Assembly (NCBI RefSeq): GCF_028714775.1
Contig: NZ_JAQTLS010000006.1
Coordinates: 89,731 to 153,730, forward strand
DNA length: 64,000 nt
Source of the DNA: Thiothrix sp.
GTDB lineage: Bacteria; Pseudomonadota; Gammaproteobacteria; Thiotrichales; Thiotrichaceae
Reading direction: 5' to 3'
Part shown: positions 43,040-51,314 of the stretch, piece by piece
How positions within the stretch are numbered: position 1 is the stretch's first letter
Layout of the letters: every line of letters begins with the position of its first letter
Position numbers and translations under genes: made by a program
Notes under the pieces: generated by a model
The model's input: the letters and a program-made list of their open reading frames with translations, nothing else
Databases searched by the model: none
What the model was told of the DNA's origin: nothing

Positions 43040-43292
43040 TGTATTGGTGACGCTCGCCGCGATAATCGCGGGCGTGGCGTTTCTGCTCGCGCTAGTGCGC
43101 TTCCTATTGGGGCCGACACGGCTGGATCGTGTGGTCGCCTTTGATGTACTGACCGTCATTGCCATTACCTTCATTGTGCTGGCGGCATTGATCGAAGGCC
43201 GGGGCATTTATCTGGACGTGGCGTTGGTGTATGCGCTGCTGTCATTCCTTGGGGTGATCGCTGTCGCCCGCTATCTTGAGGGGCGGGACTGA
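43032..43292 (+). CDS. mnhF: Mrp/MBX antiporter subunit F (MnhF type)
   Basis: An 86-residue protein with three helices, containing RFLLGPTRLDRVVAFDVLT, the signature of MnhF/MrpF, and YALLSFLGVIAVARYLE. It corresponds to subunit B of MBX/MBS. It overlaps the neighbours on both sides. Confidence 0.93.
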   Translation: MVDVLVTLAAIIAGVAFLLALVRFLLGPTRLDRVVAFDVLTVIAITFIVLAALIEGRGIYLDVALVYALLSFLGVIAVARYLEGRD

Positions 43293-43630
43293 TGGGACTG
43301 ATACTCGACATGATCGGCGGTTTGCTGCTGGTTTCCGGCGCGTCTTTCCTGCTGTTTGGCGGTTTGGGGCTGGTGCGGATGCCAGACATTTTTAACCGTA
43401 TTCAGGCGGGCGCAAAAACCACCACGTTGGGGACGCTGTTAACCCTTGCCGGGGCTGCTTGTTTGCAACCTGCGTGGGGTTTGAAATTGTTGCTGATCGG
43501 CGTGTTCCTGATCTTTACCAATCCGGTTTCCGCACAAGTGTTGGCGAATGCAGCCCATCGGCGCGGGACACAGAAAACACCGTTAACCAAAGTTGACCAT
43601 CTGGCAGAAGACCGGGGGGATAAGTCATGA
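43292..43630 (+). CDS. mnhG: Mrp/MBX antiporter subunit G (MnhG type)
   Basis: A 112-residue protein of the MnhG/MrpG family with three helices and the signature GLVRMPDIFNRIQAGAKTTTLG followed by NPVSAQVLANAAHR. It corresponds to subunit C of MBX/MBS. Its ATG shares the last base of the mnhF stop codon. Confidence 0.93.
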   Translation: MGLILDMIGGLLLVSGASFLLFGGLGLVRMPDIFNRIQAGAKTTTLGTLLTLAGAACLQPAWGLKLLLIGVFLIFTNPVSAQVLANAAHRRGTQKTPLTKVDHLAEDRGDKS

Positions 43631-43878
43631 ATACGGTAATGTTTGCCATCAGCGTGCTGCTGGCGGTGGCAATGATTGGCGCGGCGTTTATTACCATCCT
43701 CGCCAAACGGCCTGCCACGGCAATGCTGGCGGCGGGTTTGGTGAGCCTGTTTGCTTCGGTACTGTTCCTGTTCATGGCAGCGCCCGATGTGGCAATGACC
43801 GAAGCCGCGATTGGTAGCGGCTTGACCACCTTCCTGTTCTTCTTTGTATTAGGGCGTGTGCGGGGAGGTCGGTCATGA
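43627..43878 (+). CDS. MbhD/DUF4040-like membrane subunit
   Basis: An 83-residue, three-helix protein. KRPATAMLAAGLVSLFASVLFLFMAAPDVAMTEAAIG contains the APDVA-TEAAIG signature of the DUF4040/MbhD unit, which in ordinary Mrp systems is fused to the end of MrpA. Its existence as a separate gene is a mark of MBH/MBX-type complexes rather than plain Mrp antiporters. Four-base overlaps occur at both ends. Confidence 0.88.
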   Translation: MNTVMFAISVLLAVAMIGAAFITILAKRPATAMLAAGLVSLFASVLFLFMAAPDVAMTEAAIGSGLTTFLFFFVLGRVRGGRS

Positions 43879-44573
43879 TCAGGCGTTTTGCGGTATTCCT
43901 GCTGTTGCTTGCCCTTGGGTCAATCTTCGTCAACCTGTTGATGGGCTATGTGCCTGACAGCGAACTCAACCTGACTGCCCGCTACTATGCGGAACATACC
44001 GCGCAAGACATTGGTGCTGCCAATATCGTCACCGCGATTGTCATTACTTACCGGGGTCTGGATACGCTCGGCGAAGTAACCGTGCTGTTTTTGACTGCCA
44101 CCATCATTGGCATGGTGTTGTCGCAAGGGCAAAAGCACCGGGCGTTACAGCGCCAGTTGCCGCCATCCGGGGAACTGCTGACCACGGGTAGCCGCTTGCT
44201 GGTTCCGCTGATCCTGTTGCTGGGGGCTTATGTTTTCCTTAACGGGCATCTCACCCCTGGCGGCGGTTTTCAGGGCGGCGCGATTATCGCTTCGGCGGCT
44301 TTGCTGTTGCTGCTGACCGATCCGCTACGGCGTTTTAGCCATCGGCTTATCTCCGTGGTGGAATCGGTTTCCGGGCTGGTGTTTGTTGCCAGTGGCGTGC
44401 TGGGCATCCTGTATGCAGGCGGTTTCCTCGACAGCCGTATCCTCTCGACTGGCACTTTCGGTGCGCTCTTTTCAGCGGGCGTGATACCCGTTATCTACAG
44501 TTTCGTCGGCCTGAAAGTCGGTGCCGAATTCACCTCAATGCTGACCAATCTGGCAGAAACGGAGCAATCGTAA
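43875..44573 (+). CDS. mnhB: MnhB-like subunit, with MbhE-like N-terminus
   Basis: A 232-residue membrane protein. The C-terminal half is MnhB/MrpB: HLTPGGGFQGGAIIASAALL and the last helix with GAEFTSMLTN-like sequence. The N-terminal part (NIVTAIVITYRGLDTLGEVTVLF) resembles the MbhE/MrpA C-terminal unit, so this appears to be a fusion of MbxE-like and MbxF-like units. It overlaps its neighbours. Confidence 0.87.
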   Translation: MIRRFAVFLLLLALGSIFVNLLMGYVPDSELNLTARYYAEHTAQDIGAANIVTAIVITYRGLDTLGEVTVLFLTATIIGMVLSQGQKHRALQRQLPPSGELLTTGSRLLVPLILLLGAYVFLNGHLTPGGGFQGGAIIASAALLLLLTDPLRRFSHRLISVVESVSGLVFVASGVLGILYAGGFLDSRILSTGTFGALFSAGVIPVIYSFVGLKVGAEFTSMLTNLAETEQS

Positions 44574-44929
44574 TGGACTGGATCGCTATGGGAACCGGCT
44601 TCACCCTGATTTTGATGGGGCTTTACGGCGCACTCACCAACCGTAATATCCTGCGCATTATTGTCTCGTTCACTGTCGCCGATACCGGGGTTAATCTGGT
44701 GCTGGTCGCGGTGGGTTATATGCACGGGCGCACCGCGCCGATTCTGGATGAAGCCGTATCTGCCGCACAAGCCGTCACCCGCATTATCGACCCCGTGCCG
44801 CAAGCACTGGTGCTGACTGCGATTGTGATTGGCCTTGGGGTAACAGCCTTGATGCTCACCTACGCCTACAAGTTGTATGAAGTGAAAGGCATCCTCGACA
44901 TTTCCAAATGCAAGGATTTGAAATGGTAA
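44573..44929 (+). CDS. mnhC: Mrp/MBX antiporter subunit C (MnhC/NuoK type)
   Basis: A 118-residue NuoK-like subunit with three helices. It contains GLYGALTNRNILRIIVSFTVADTGVNL and DPVPQALVLTAIVIGLGVTAL, the MnhC signature. It corresponds to subunit G of MBX/MBS and takes part in ion translocation. The next gene starts inside its last codons. Confidence 0.92.
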   Translation: MDWIAMGTGFTLILMGLYGALTNRNILRIIVSFTVADTGVNLVLVAVGYMHGRTAPILDEAVSAAQAVTRIIDPVPQALVLTAIVIGLGVTALMLTYAYKLYEVKGILDISKCKDLKW

Positions 44930-47900
44930 GCCCAATTTATATCATTGCTGGCGGGCTGGGCGCTGCCTTCCTGCTCGGCTTGCTGCCCGCGAAATGGCGT
45001 ACCTTTGCCTATGGCATCACTCTTGCCACCCTCGCTTTCATGAGTTGGGTTGCCGGGAGCTGGCTGTATGCCTTTGCGGTGAATGGCGCGTTGCCGGTTG
45101 AAATTTTTACGGCGGGAACCCAACCACCGTTTGCGATCAATTTGCGCGTCGGGCTTGCCGAAGCAGCACTGGCCTTGCTGATGACCTTAACCGGCCTGCA
45201 CGCCGCACTTTATATGAAAGACACCCTGTTCAAACAGGGGCGGCAGGCGATGGCCATACTGCTGATTTTCATCATGGCACTGTGTGGGGTAGTTTTCACC
45301 CGCGACTTGTTCAACCTGTTCGTGTTCATGGAATTGGTGATGATTTCAACGGGGGGGCTGGTGCTGCTCTCGTCTGACCAACGGGCGCTGGGCGCGGGCA
45401 TCAAGTACCTGATCGTGTCGCAACTGATTTCCATGCTGATGCTGATCGGGATCGTGTTTGCCTATCACGCTACCGGCACACTGAATATCGACGGCATGGC
45501 GGCGGCGCACATTAACCTGTTCAAAGGCGGTTCGCTGGCCTTTTTCCTGATCTTCATGGCGGTGGTTGCCGAGTTGAAACCCTTCCCTGCCAATGGCTGG
45601 GGACTGGATATTTATGAGTCAGCGCACCCGGCGTTTTCGGCGTTGTTTTCGGTCGCCACCGGGGGCGCAACCCTGTATGCAGTCGATAAGCTACTGCTGA
45701 TCGGTGGGGCGCAATGGCTGCCTATGGCAAGCGCCATTGGTATTGTCACCTTTATTGCCGCCAATCTCTTTGCGCTGGTGCAAACCAATGACCGGCGGCT
45801 GCTGGGCTATTCCTCAGTGGCGCAGATCGGACTGATTTTCACGGTAATGGGGCAACAGGACATTCTGGGTGAGCGTTACTACTTTATCGCGGGTGGTATC
45901 CTGTTGGCTCATGCGGTTGCCAAGGCCGGATTGTTCTGGCTTTCAGGGCTGGTGAAACAACGCCAACTGACGGATTGGGCGGCCTTGCGTTCTCAGCCGC
46001 TGCTGGTGTTTGCGTTTGTTACCTTTATTGCCTTGCTGGTCGGCTTGCCACCTTTCCCCGGCTTTTATGCCAAGTGGGATTTGGCGCACTTGCTCGCGGC
46101 TGACGGGCGCTTGTGGTTGCTGGGGCTGATCCTGTTTGGGGCGCTGCTGGAAGCGGCTTATTTGTTCCGCTGGTTTGGTTACATTATCAAGCGCGAAGGT
46201 TCTGAGGCGGGTTTGGCGTTACAGCCGATGAAAGTGGATGCCACGCTGGGTGCGGTGGTGGTTGCTTGGTTGCTGGCTTATTTGTGGGGACAGCTTTCCG
46301 GTCATGGCAATTTGTTGCACGCAATTCCGTTGTTGTTTGCGCTGCTGTTCCTGCCACTGGAATGGTTGCCTGCTAAGGTCAAGAATATCATGGCAATTGC
46401 CGGGCTGGTGGGCTGGTTCTACCTCAGTTACCCGTCTTACGATGCTTTCCAATTGATTTTTGCCGCAGTGATGTTACCGGGTGGGGCATTGATTTTGCTG
46501 GCAAGTTTTCAGACCCAGCAACGGCGGGTGGGTTTCTACCCGGCGGCGATGCTAATGTTTGCTGGTTTGTCGATGTTGATCGTGGCGAAAGGTTCGTTCG
46601 ACTTTTTTGCGGCGTGGGAAACGCTGACGGTGGGGTCGTATTTCCTGATCCTGCGTGGCAAGCATTCTGAACCCCATGCGCTGTCTTATCTGGTGTTCTC
46701 ACTGGGTGGGGCATTCCTGATTCTGGCAGGGTTTGCGCTGGCAGCACAGGGTGTGATGGATTTCCAAATCGCGGCACTGGCGCAAGTGGCAAAACCGTTT
46801 GCTCCGTGGGTATTTGCGCTGCTGGCGATTGGTTTCATGACCAAAACGGCATCGGTAGGCGTGCATATCTGGCTGCCCGGCGCACATGCCGAGGCTGAAA
46901 CCGATGTATCGCCGATGGTTTCCGGCATCCTGCTCAAAGCAGGGCTGTTCGGGCTGTTCGTATTGCTGATGACGATGGGCAAACAGCAATTGTATGGCGT
47001 GGAACTGACCCATGTGATGCTGTGGATTGGTGCGATTTCGGCATTGGTCGGCAACCTGCTGGCGATTTTCCAAGAAGATGCCAAACGGCTGCTGGCGTAT
47101 TCTTCCGTCGGGCAAATGGGCTATGCGCTATTCGGTTTGGCACTGATGAACCATCTGGGCTGGTTGATGGCGCTGATGTTTGTCATCAACCACTACATCT
47201 ATAAATCCATGCTGTTCCTGTCCGTGGGTGGCGTTGCCAAACGTACTGGCACGCGCGAAATGTACCGCATGGGCGGCTTGATCACGCTAATGCCGTTGTC
47301 GTTCATTGCGACCTTGATTGGCATTATTGCGGTGTCGGGTGTGCCGCCGCTGTCCGGCTTCGGTGGTCGCTGGATTTTCTACAATGCCATTATGACGGCG
47401 GATTACCGCTTGCCGATGGTGATTATCTTCCTCGCGGGGCCGATTGCATTCCTGTACCTGTTCCGCCTGATCCACACTGTTTTCTTGGGGCAGTTGAAGG
47501 ATGAGTTCCGCAAGATTAAGGAAGCACCGTTCTGGATTATTTTGCCGCAGATGATTTTTGTCGCCGCGCTGATGGTGTTTGCGTTGGTTCCGGGGGTGGC
47601 GCTGCGCAAGGTAGACGTTTATCTGTCGCAATTCTTTGCGGGTAATGGTCATTTGAATTGGGAAGGGCTGACCATTAGCAGTGATTTTGGTTACTGGAAT
47701 CCAGTCGCCATCATGGTCATTATCGGGGTGATTTTCAGCACGCTGTTTGCGTGGTTGCTGTTCGTTAACCGCAAGGCACAGCCAGTGAAGCAGTTCAATA
47801 TCGTGTTTGCCGCCGAACGTCCGTTCCGCCCGGAAACCACCCACTATGCGTGGAATTTCTTCGCCCCTTACCGCAAGGCACTGGGCTTTTTGACCCAGCC

Positions 47901-48063
47901 GCTGGTGACGCGCTTCTGGGAGGCAGTCACAGAATTGCTGCATTCCGCCGCTGAAGTGTTGCGGCGCATTTATACCGGCAATGGACAAACTTACGCCATT
48001 CACTTGCTGGCCTTTGTGGTGGTTGTATACCTGTTATGGATGGGGGGCAGTGATGGAATTTGA
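44923..48063 (+). CDS. Fused double antiporter subunit (MbxH/H'-like)
   Basis: A 1046-residue membrane protein that joins two NuoL/M/N-type ion-pumping domains in one chain. The first (about 1-480) contains LFVFMELVMISTGGLVLLSS and FPANGWGLDIYESAHPAFSA. The second (about 500-900) has the more canonical FFAAWETLTVGSYFLI, HIWLPGAHAEAETDVSPMVS with the usual Lys in GILLKAGL, and VINHYIYKSMLF. MBX of Pyrococcus has two such subunits (H and H') encoded by adjacent genes; here they are fused. The ATG at 44923 has AAGGA upstream. Confidence 0.88.
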   Translation: MVSPIYIIAGGLGAAFLLGLLPAKWRTFAYGITLATLAFMSWVAGSWLYAFAVNGALPVEIFTAGTQPPFAINLRVGLAEAALALLMTLTGLHAALYMKDTLFKQGRQAMAILLIFIMALCGVVFTRDLFNLFVFMELVMISTGGLVLLSSDQRALGAGIKYLIVSQLISMLMLIGIVFAYHATGTLNIDGMAAAHINLFKGGSLAFFLIFMAVVAELKPFPANGWGLDIYESAHPAFSALFSVATGGATLYAVDKLLLIGGAQWLPMASAIGIVTFIAANLFALVQTNDRRLLGYSSVAQIGLIFTVMGQQDILGERYYFIAGGILLAHAVAKAGLFWLSGLVKQRQLTDWAALRSQPLLVFAFVTFIALLVGLPPFPGFYAKWDLAHLLAADGRLWLLGLILFGALLEAAYLFRWFGYIIKREGSEAGLALQPMKVDATLGAVVVAWLLAYLWGQLSGHGNLLHAIPLLFALLFLPLEWLPAKVKNIMAIAGLVGWFYLSYPSYDAFQLIFAAVMLPGGALILLASFQTQQRRVGFYPAAMLMFAGLSMLIVAKGSFDFFAAWETLTVGSYFLILRGKHSEPHALSYLVFSLGGAFLILAGFALAAQGVMDFQIAALAQVAKPFAPWVFALLAIGFMTKTASVGVHIWLPGAHAEAETDVSPMVSGILLKAGLFGLFVLLMTMGKQQLYGVELTHVMLWIGAISALVGNLLAIFQEDAKRLLAYSSVGQMGYALFGLALMNHLGWLMALMFVINHYIYKSMLFLSVGGVAKRTGTREMYRMGGLITLMPLSFIATLIGIIAVSGVPPLSGFGGRWIFYNAIMTADYRLPMVIIFLAGPIAFLYLFRLIHTVFLGQLKDEFRKIKEAPFWIILPQMIFVAALMVFALVPGVALRKVDVYLSQFFAGNGHLNWEGLTISSDFGYWNPVAIMVIIGVIFSTLFAWLLFVNRKAQPVKQFNIVFAAERPFRPETTHYAWNFFAPYRKALGFLTQPLVTRFWEAVTELLHSAAEVLRRIYTGNGQTYAIHLLAFVVVVYLLWMGGSDGI

Positions 48064-48958
48064 ATGGATGAAAATCCCGTGGGCGTTGCTGACACTGTTT
48101 ATTGTCATCAACTATGGCCTGCTGATGACGGCGCTGGTGCAGAAAATTGGTGCACGGGTGGGGCGGCGGCATGGCATCCCGATCTGGCAGAACTACATTG
48201 ACCTGCTCAAGAATTACGGGTTGCGCACTTCCATTACCCACGGGGTGATGTTTTATCTGGGGCCGGTGTTCCGGCTGTCCGGCGGGGTCGGCTTGTTGCT
48301 GTTTGTGCCCAGCATTTACGGCTCGGAGATGTTCAGCAACTTCTCGTTTGCGGGTGATCTGATCCTCGCACTGTATTTTGTGTTCTTCGGCACACTGGGT
48401 ATGGCGCTAGGGGCTGCGGAAAGCGGGCATCCTTACGCTGCCATAGGCATTACCCGTGGGCTGTCGCAGATGACGGCGGCGGAACTGCCGTTTGCGCTGG
48501 CGGTGTTTGCGGTAGCCTTGCAATACCAAACCTTGTCCGTGACCGACATTGTGGCGGCACAGCAAGGTAGCATCTTGAACTGGACACTGTTCACCAACCC
48601 GTTTGCGGTAGCGGCGGCGATGCTGTCGTTCCTTGGCTCGATGATGCGCCCGCCGTTTGACGTGGTGCTGGCTCCGCAGGAAGTGCCGATTGGCCCGCCG
48701 ACCGAATACCATTCCTCGTTTCTGGCGTTGATGCAGACCAACCGGGTGCTGTTCCCCGTTGCCAAAATCGTGATCTACATGAACCTGTTTTTTGGGGGCG
48801 CGGCAAACTGGCCGGTATTCTTCCTCAAGGTTTTCCTGATTTACATGGTGTCGGCGTTTGTCGGCGTGGTGTTCCCGCGCTTCCGGGTTGAACAGTCAAT
48901 CCGCTGGTTTTTGATCTGGGCAGTGCCGCTGGGCATCATCGCCGTTGTACGGGTGTAA
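48053..48958 (+). CDS. Complex I-like membrane subunit (NuoH/MbxM type)
   Basis: A 301-residue NuoH-family protein, the membrane anchor between the redox module and the ion pumps. Signatures are AAESGHPYAAIGITRGLSQMTAAELPFAL and the acidic loop MMRPPFDVVLAPQEVPIGPPTEYHS. About eight helices are predicted. Its ATG overlaps the preceding stop region by eleven bases. The sequence is nearer to group 4 hydrogenase or MBX membrane subunits than to quinone-reducing complex I. Confidence 0.9.
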   Translation: MEFEWMKIPWALLTLFIVINYGLLMTALVQKIGARVGRRHGIPIWQNYIDLLKNYGLRTSITHGVMFYLGPVFRLSGGVGLLLFVPSIYGSEMFSNFSFAGDLILALYFVFFGTLGMALGAAESGHPYAAIGITRGLSQMTAAELPFALAVFAVALQYQTLSVTDIVAAQQGSILNWTLFTNPFAVAAAMLSFLGSMMRPPFDVVLAPQEVPIGPPTEYHSSFLALMQTNRVLFPVAKIVIYMNLFFGGAANWPVFFLKVFLIYMVSAFVGVVFPRFRVEQSIRWFLIWAVPLGIIAVVRV

Positions 48959-48962
48959 TGAC

Positions 48963-49604
48963 ATGAAAGAAGAATTACTTAAACGCATGGTCAAAGGGCC
49001 GGATGGGGTCGAGTTTGAAGTCGAGCCGTTGCGTGACTATTACTGTGAGGCAGGCCCCACGGTACAGACCCCGGCTTACACCGCCATCATTGAAAAGCTG
49101 TTCAACTGGGCGCGTTCCGAATCCATCTGGATTCTGGGGTTCGGCACGGGTTGTGGCGCGATTGAAATGCGCCCGTTGATGACACCGCGTTTCGACGCTT
49201 ACCGCTACGGCATCCAGTGGCGGCCTACCCCCCGGCAGGCCAATCTGTTCGTGATTTCTGGCTATTTGTCCACCAAAACGCTCAAGCGTGTGATCCGCTC
49301 ATACGAGCAGATGCAAAGCCCGAAATACGTGGTGGGCTTGGGTTCTTGCACCATTAACGGCGGCATGTACTGGGATTCCTACAACACCATCAAGCGGCTG
49401 GATGATTACTTGCCGGTTGACCTGTACATCGCTGGCTGTATGCCACGCCCGGAAGCCTTGCTGGCAGGTTTTGAAGACCTGAAAAAGCTGATCCGCGCAG
49501 GCAAGGCGGAAGGCGCTAACCAGTATGCCGAGAACTTTGAATGGTACAAGGCAAACCAGAAAAGCGTCATCCACGACTGGGATATGCCGGACTACAACTG
49601 GTGA
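48963..49604 (+). CDS. Complex I-like small subunit (NuoB/MbxJ type)
   Basis: A 213-residue NuoB-family protein that should carry the cluster nearest the active site. It has GFGTGCGAIEMRP, GLGSCTINGGMYWDS and IAGCMPRPEALL. In standard NuoB the first motif has two adjacent Cys; here only one is kept, next to Gly, so the cluster environment differs from complex I. It starts four bases after the NuoH-like gene and its stop overlaps the next start. Confidence 0.88.
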   Translation: MKEELLKRMVKGPDGVEFEVEPLRDYYCEAGPTVQTPAYTAIIEKLFNWARSESIWILGFGTGCGAIEMRPLMTPRFDAYRYGIQWRPTPRQANLFVISGYLSTKTLKRVIRSYEQMQSPKYVVGLGSCTINGGMYWDSYNTIKRLDDYLPVDLYIAGCMPRPEALLAGFEDLKKLIRAGKAEGANQYAENFEWYKANQKSVIHDWDMPDYNW

Positions 49605-50137
49605 TGGTTATGCAAGCACTTTACGACACATTGAAACCACGCTTCCTGCTGGGCGAATTTACCAAGCAGCGTGATGACTTGGCCTTTATCACCGTGGAAG
49701 CAGTACGGTTGCACGCACTGTTGCGGCATCTGCGTGATCAGGAAGGCTTCACCCATCTGGTGCTGCTGACCGCCGTGGACTGGCTGGAAGACGGTCAGTT
49801 CCAGCTCACCTATTTGCTGAACAACCGCGCCAAACGGCAGGATGTGGGCTTGCGGGTATTGATTGCCCGCGACAATGCCACGATGGAAAGCATCCACGAC
49901 CTGTGGGCAGCGGCTGCCACTTACCAACGCGAATTGCGCGAAATGTTCGGCATCGACTTCCCCGACAGCCCGCGCCTGCATGAGGACTTCATTCTGGAAG
50001 GCTGGCAAGACATCCCGCCCTACCGGCGTGATTTCGATACCCTCAAGTATGCGCAGGAAAATTACCGCGACCGTCCCGGACGTGAAACCCGCGACCCGGC
50101 ACAGCATATGAAACAACAACTCTACGGGGAAGACTGA
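49604..50137 (+). CDS. Complex I-like 30-kDa subunit (NuoC/MbxK type)
   Basis: A 177-residue NuoC-family protein. It has HLVLLTAVDWLEDGQFQLTY, the YQRELREMFGIDFPDSPRL motif (the usual E-R-E-x-x-D-M-F-G region) and EGWQDIPPYRRDF. It helps bind the large subunit. The start at 49604 overlaps the previous stop by one base; an ATG six bases later is equally possible. Confidence 0.9.
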   Translation: MVMQALYDTLKPRFLLGEFTKQRDDLAFITVEAVRLHALLRHLRDQEGFTHLVLLTAVDWLEDGQFQLTYLLNNRAKRQDVGLRVLIARDNATMESIHDLWAAAATYQRELREMFGIDFPDSPRLHEDFILEGWQDIPPYRRDFDTLKYAQENYRDRPGRETRDPAQHMKQQLYGED

Positions 50138-50138
50138 G

Positions 50139-51314
50139 ATGGCCTATCAACCAGACCGCAGCCAATACCCGCAAAAGAAAGCCGATGGCACGCTGGACAT
50201 TGACCTTGCTTCCGGCAAATACCTGAAGCTGTGGCAAGGCCCGCAGCATCCCGGCATTACCGGCAATATGGCCATCGAACTGACTGTGTGCGGCGACGAA
50301 GTGGTGGAAGGCAAAACCCACGTCGGCTACCTGCACCGTGGCTTTGAAAAGCTGATGGAACGCCGCACTTTCATGCAGTGCTTCCCCATCGTCTGCCGCA
50401 TCTGCGTACCCGAACCCGATTTTAACGAATACTGTTACGCTGCTGCCGTGGAAGAACTTGCCGGGCTGGAAGTGCCGGAACTCGCCCACTGGATTCGCAC
50501 CCTGATTCTGGAAATGGGGCGCATCAACAGCTACCTGATGTACCTTGGCGGACAAGCCGGTGCATTCGGGCAAGGCGTGATCGGACAATGGACAACCTAT
50601 GTGCGTGACCTGATGCTCGACCGCTTTGAAGAGTTGACCGGCGCACGTATTTACCACATGTTCATTATCCCCGGCGGGGTGCGCGACAATTTGCCGGAAG
50701 GCTTTGCCGCCCGTATGGAAACAACCCTGCAAGAAATCGAAAGCACCCTGGGTGATGTCGAACGGGTCATGTTCCACAATGCCGTGTTCAAAAAGCGTGC
50801 CGTTGGCGTGGGTATCATTGCCCCGGAACTGCTCGACAGCTACGGCATTACTGGCCCTAACGCCCGTGCTGCCGGAGTTGCCAAAGACGTGCGTAAAGAC
50901 CAGCCCTATCTGGTTTACCCCGAACTCGACTTTGAGGCGGTGACGGGCAAGGATTCCGATATTTACACCCGTGCTGATGTGCGCCGCCGTGACCTACTGC
51001 TGTCGATTGACCTGATCCGGCAAATTCTGGTGAAGATGCCCAAGTCGGGTGCGGTGATGACCAAGCTGCCCAACGTGCTGCACTGGAAAATCCCGCGTGG
51101 CGAAACCTACATCCGTGGCGAATGTTCACGCGGCGAATACGGCTATTACCTCGTCACCGATGGCAGCGGCTATCCGCGCCGCGTCAATGTGCGCGGGCCA
51201 TCCTACACGCACTCGATTGCGCTATTTGAACGGCTGGTCGTCAACGCCAATATTTCCGATGTCGCCGCCTTGCTGGTGTCGCTCCACACCTATCCACCGG
51301 AGATCGAACGATGA
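50139..51314 (+). CDS. Complex I-like large subunit (NuoD/MbxL type)
   Basis: A 391-residue NuoD/[NiFe]-hydrogenase-large-subunit-like protein. The N-terminus has GPQHPGITGN and HVGYLHRGFEKLMERR. A Cys pair is kept in FPIVCRICVPEPDFN, where hydrogenases have their first nickel-binding pair, but the second pair near the C-terminus is missing (it ends SLHTYPPEIER). It therefore cannot hold a NiFe centre. The retained pair distinguishes it from ordinary NuoD and recalls the MBX/MBS sulfane reductase subunit. Confidence 0.88.
   Translation: MAYQPDRSQYPQKKADGTLDIDLASGKYLKLWQGPQHPGITGNMAIELTVCGDEVVEGKTHVGYLHRGFEKLMERRTFMQCFPIVCRICVPEPDFNEYCYAAAVEELAGLEVPELAHWIRTLILEMGRINSYLMYLGGQAGAFGQGVIGQWTTYVRDLMLDRFEELTGARIYHMFIIPGGVRDNLPEGFAARMETTLQEIESTLGDVERVMFHNAVFKKRAVGVGIIAPELLDSYGITGPNARAAGVAKDVRKDQPYLVYPELDFEAVTGKDSDIYTRADVRRRDLLLSIDLIRQILVKMPKSGAVMTKLPNVLHWKIPRGETYIRGECSRGEYGYYLVTDGSGYPRRVNVRGPSYTHSIALFERLVVNANISDVAALLVSLHTYPPEIER

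Noticed and set aside
48963..51314. A membrane-bound group 4 [NiFe] hydrogenase.
   Set aside because: The second nickel-binding Cys pair of the large subunit is missing, so no NiFe centre can form.
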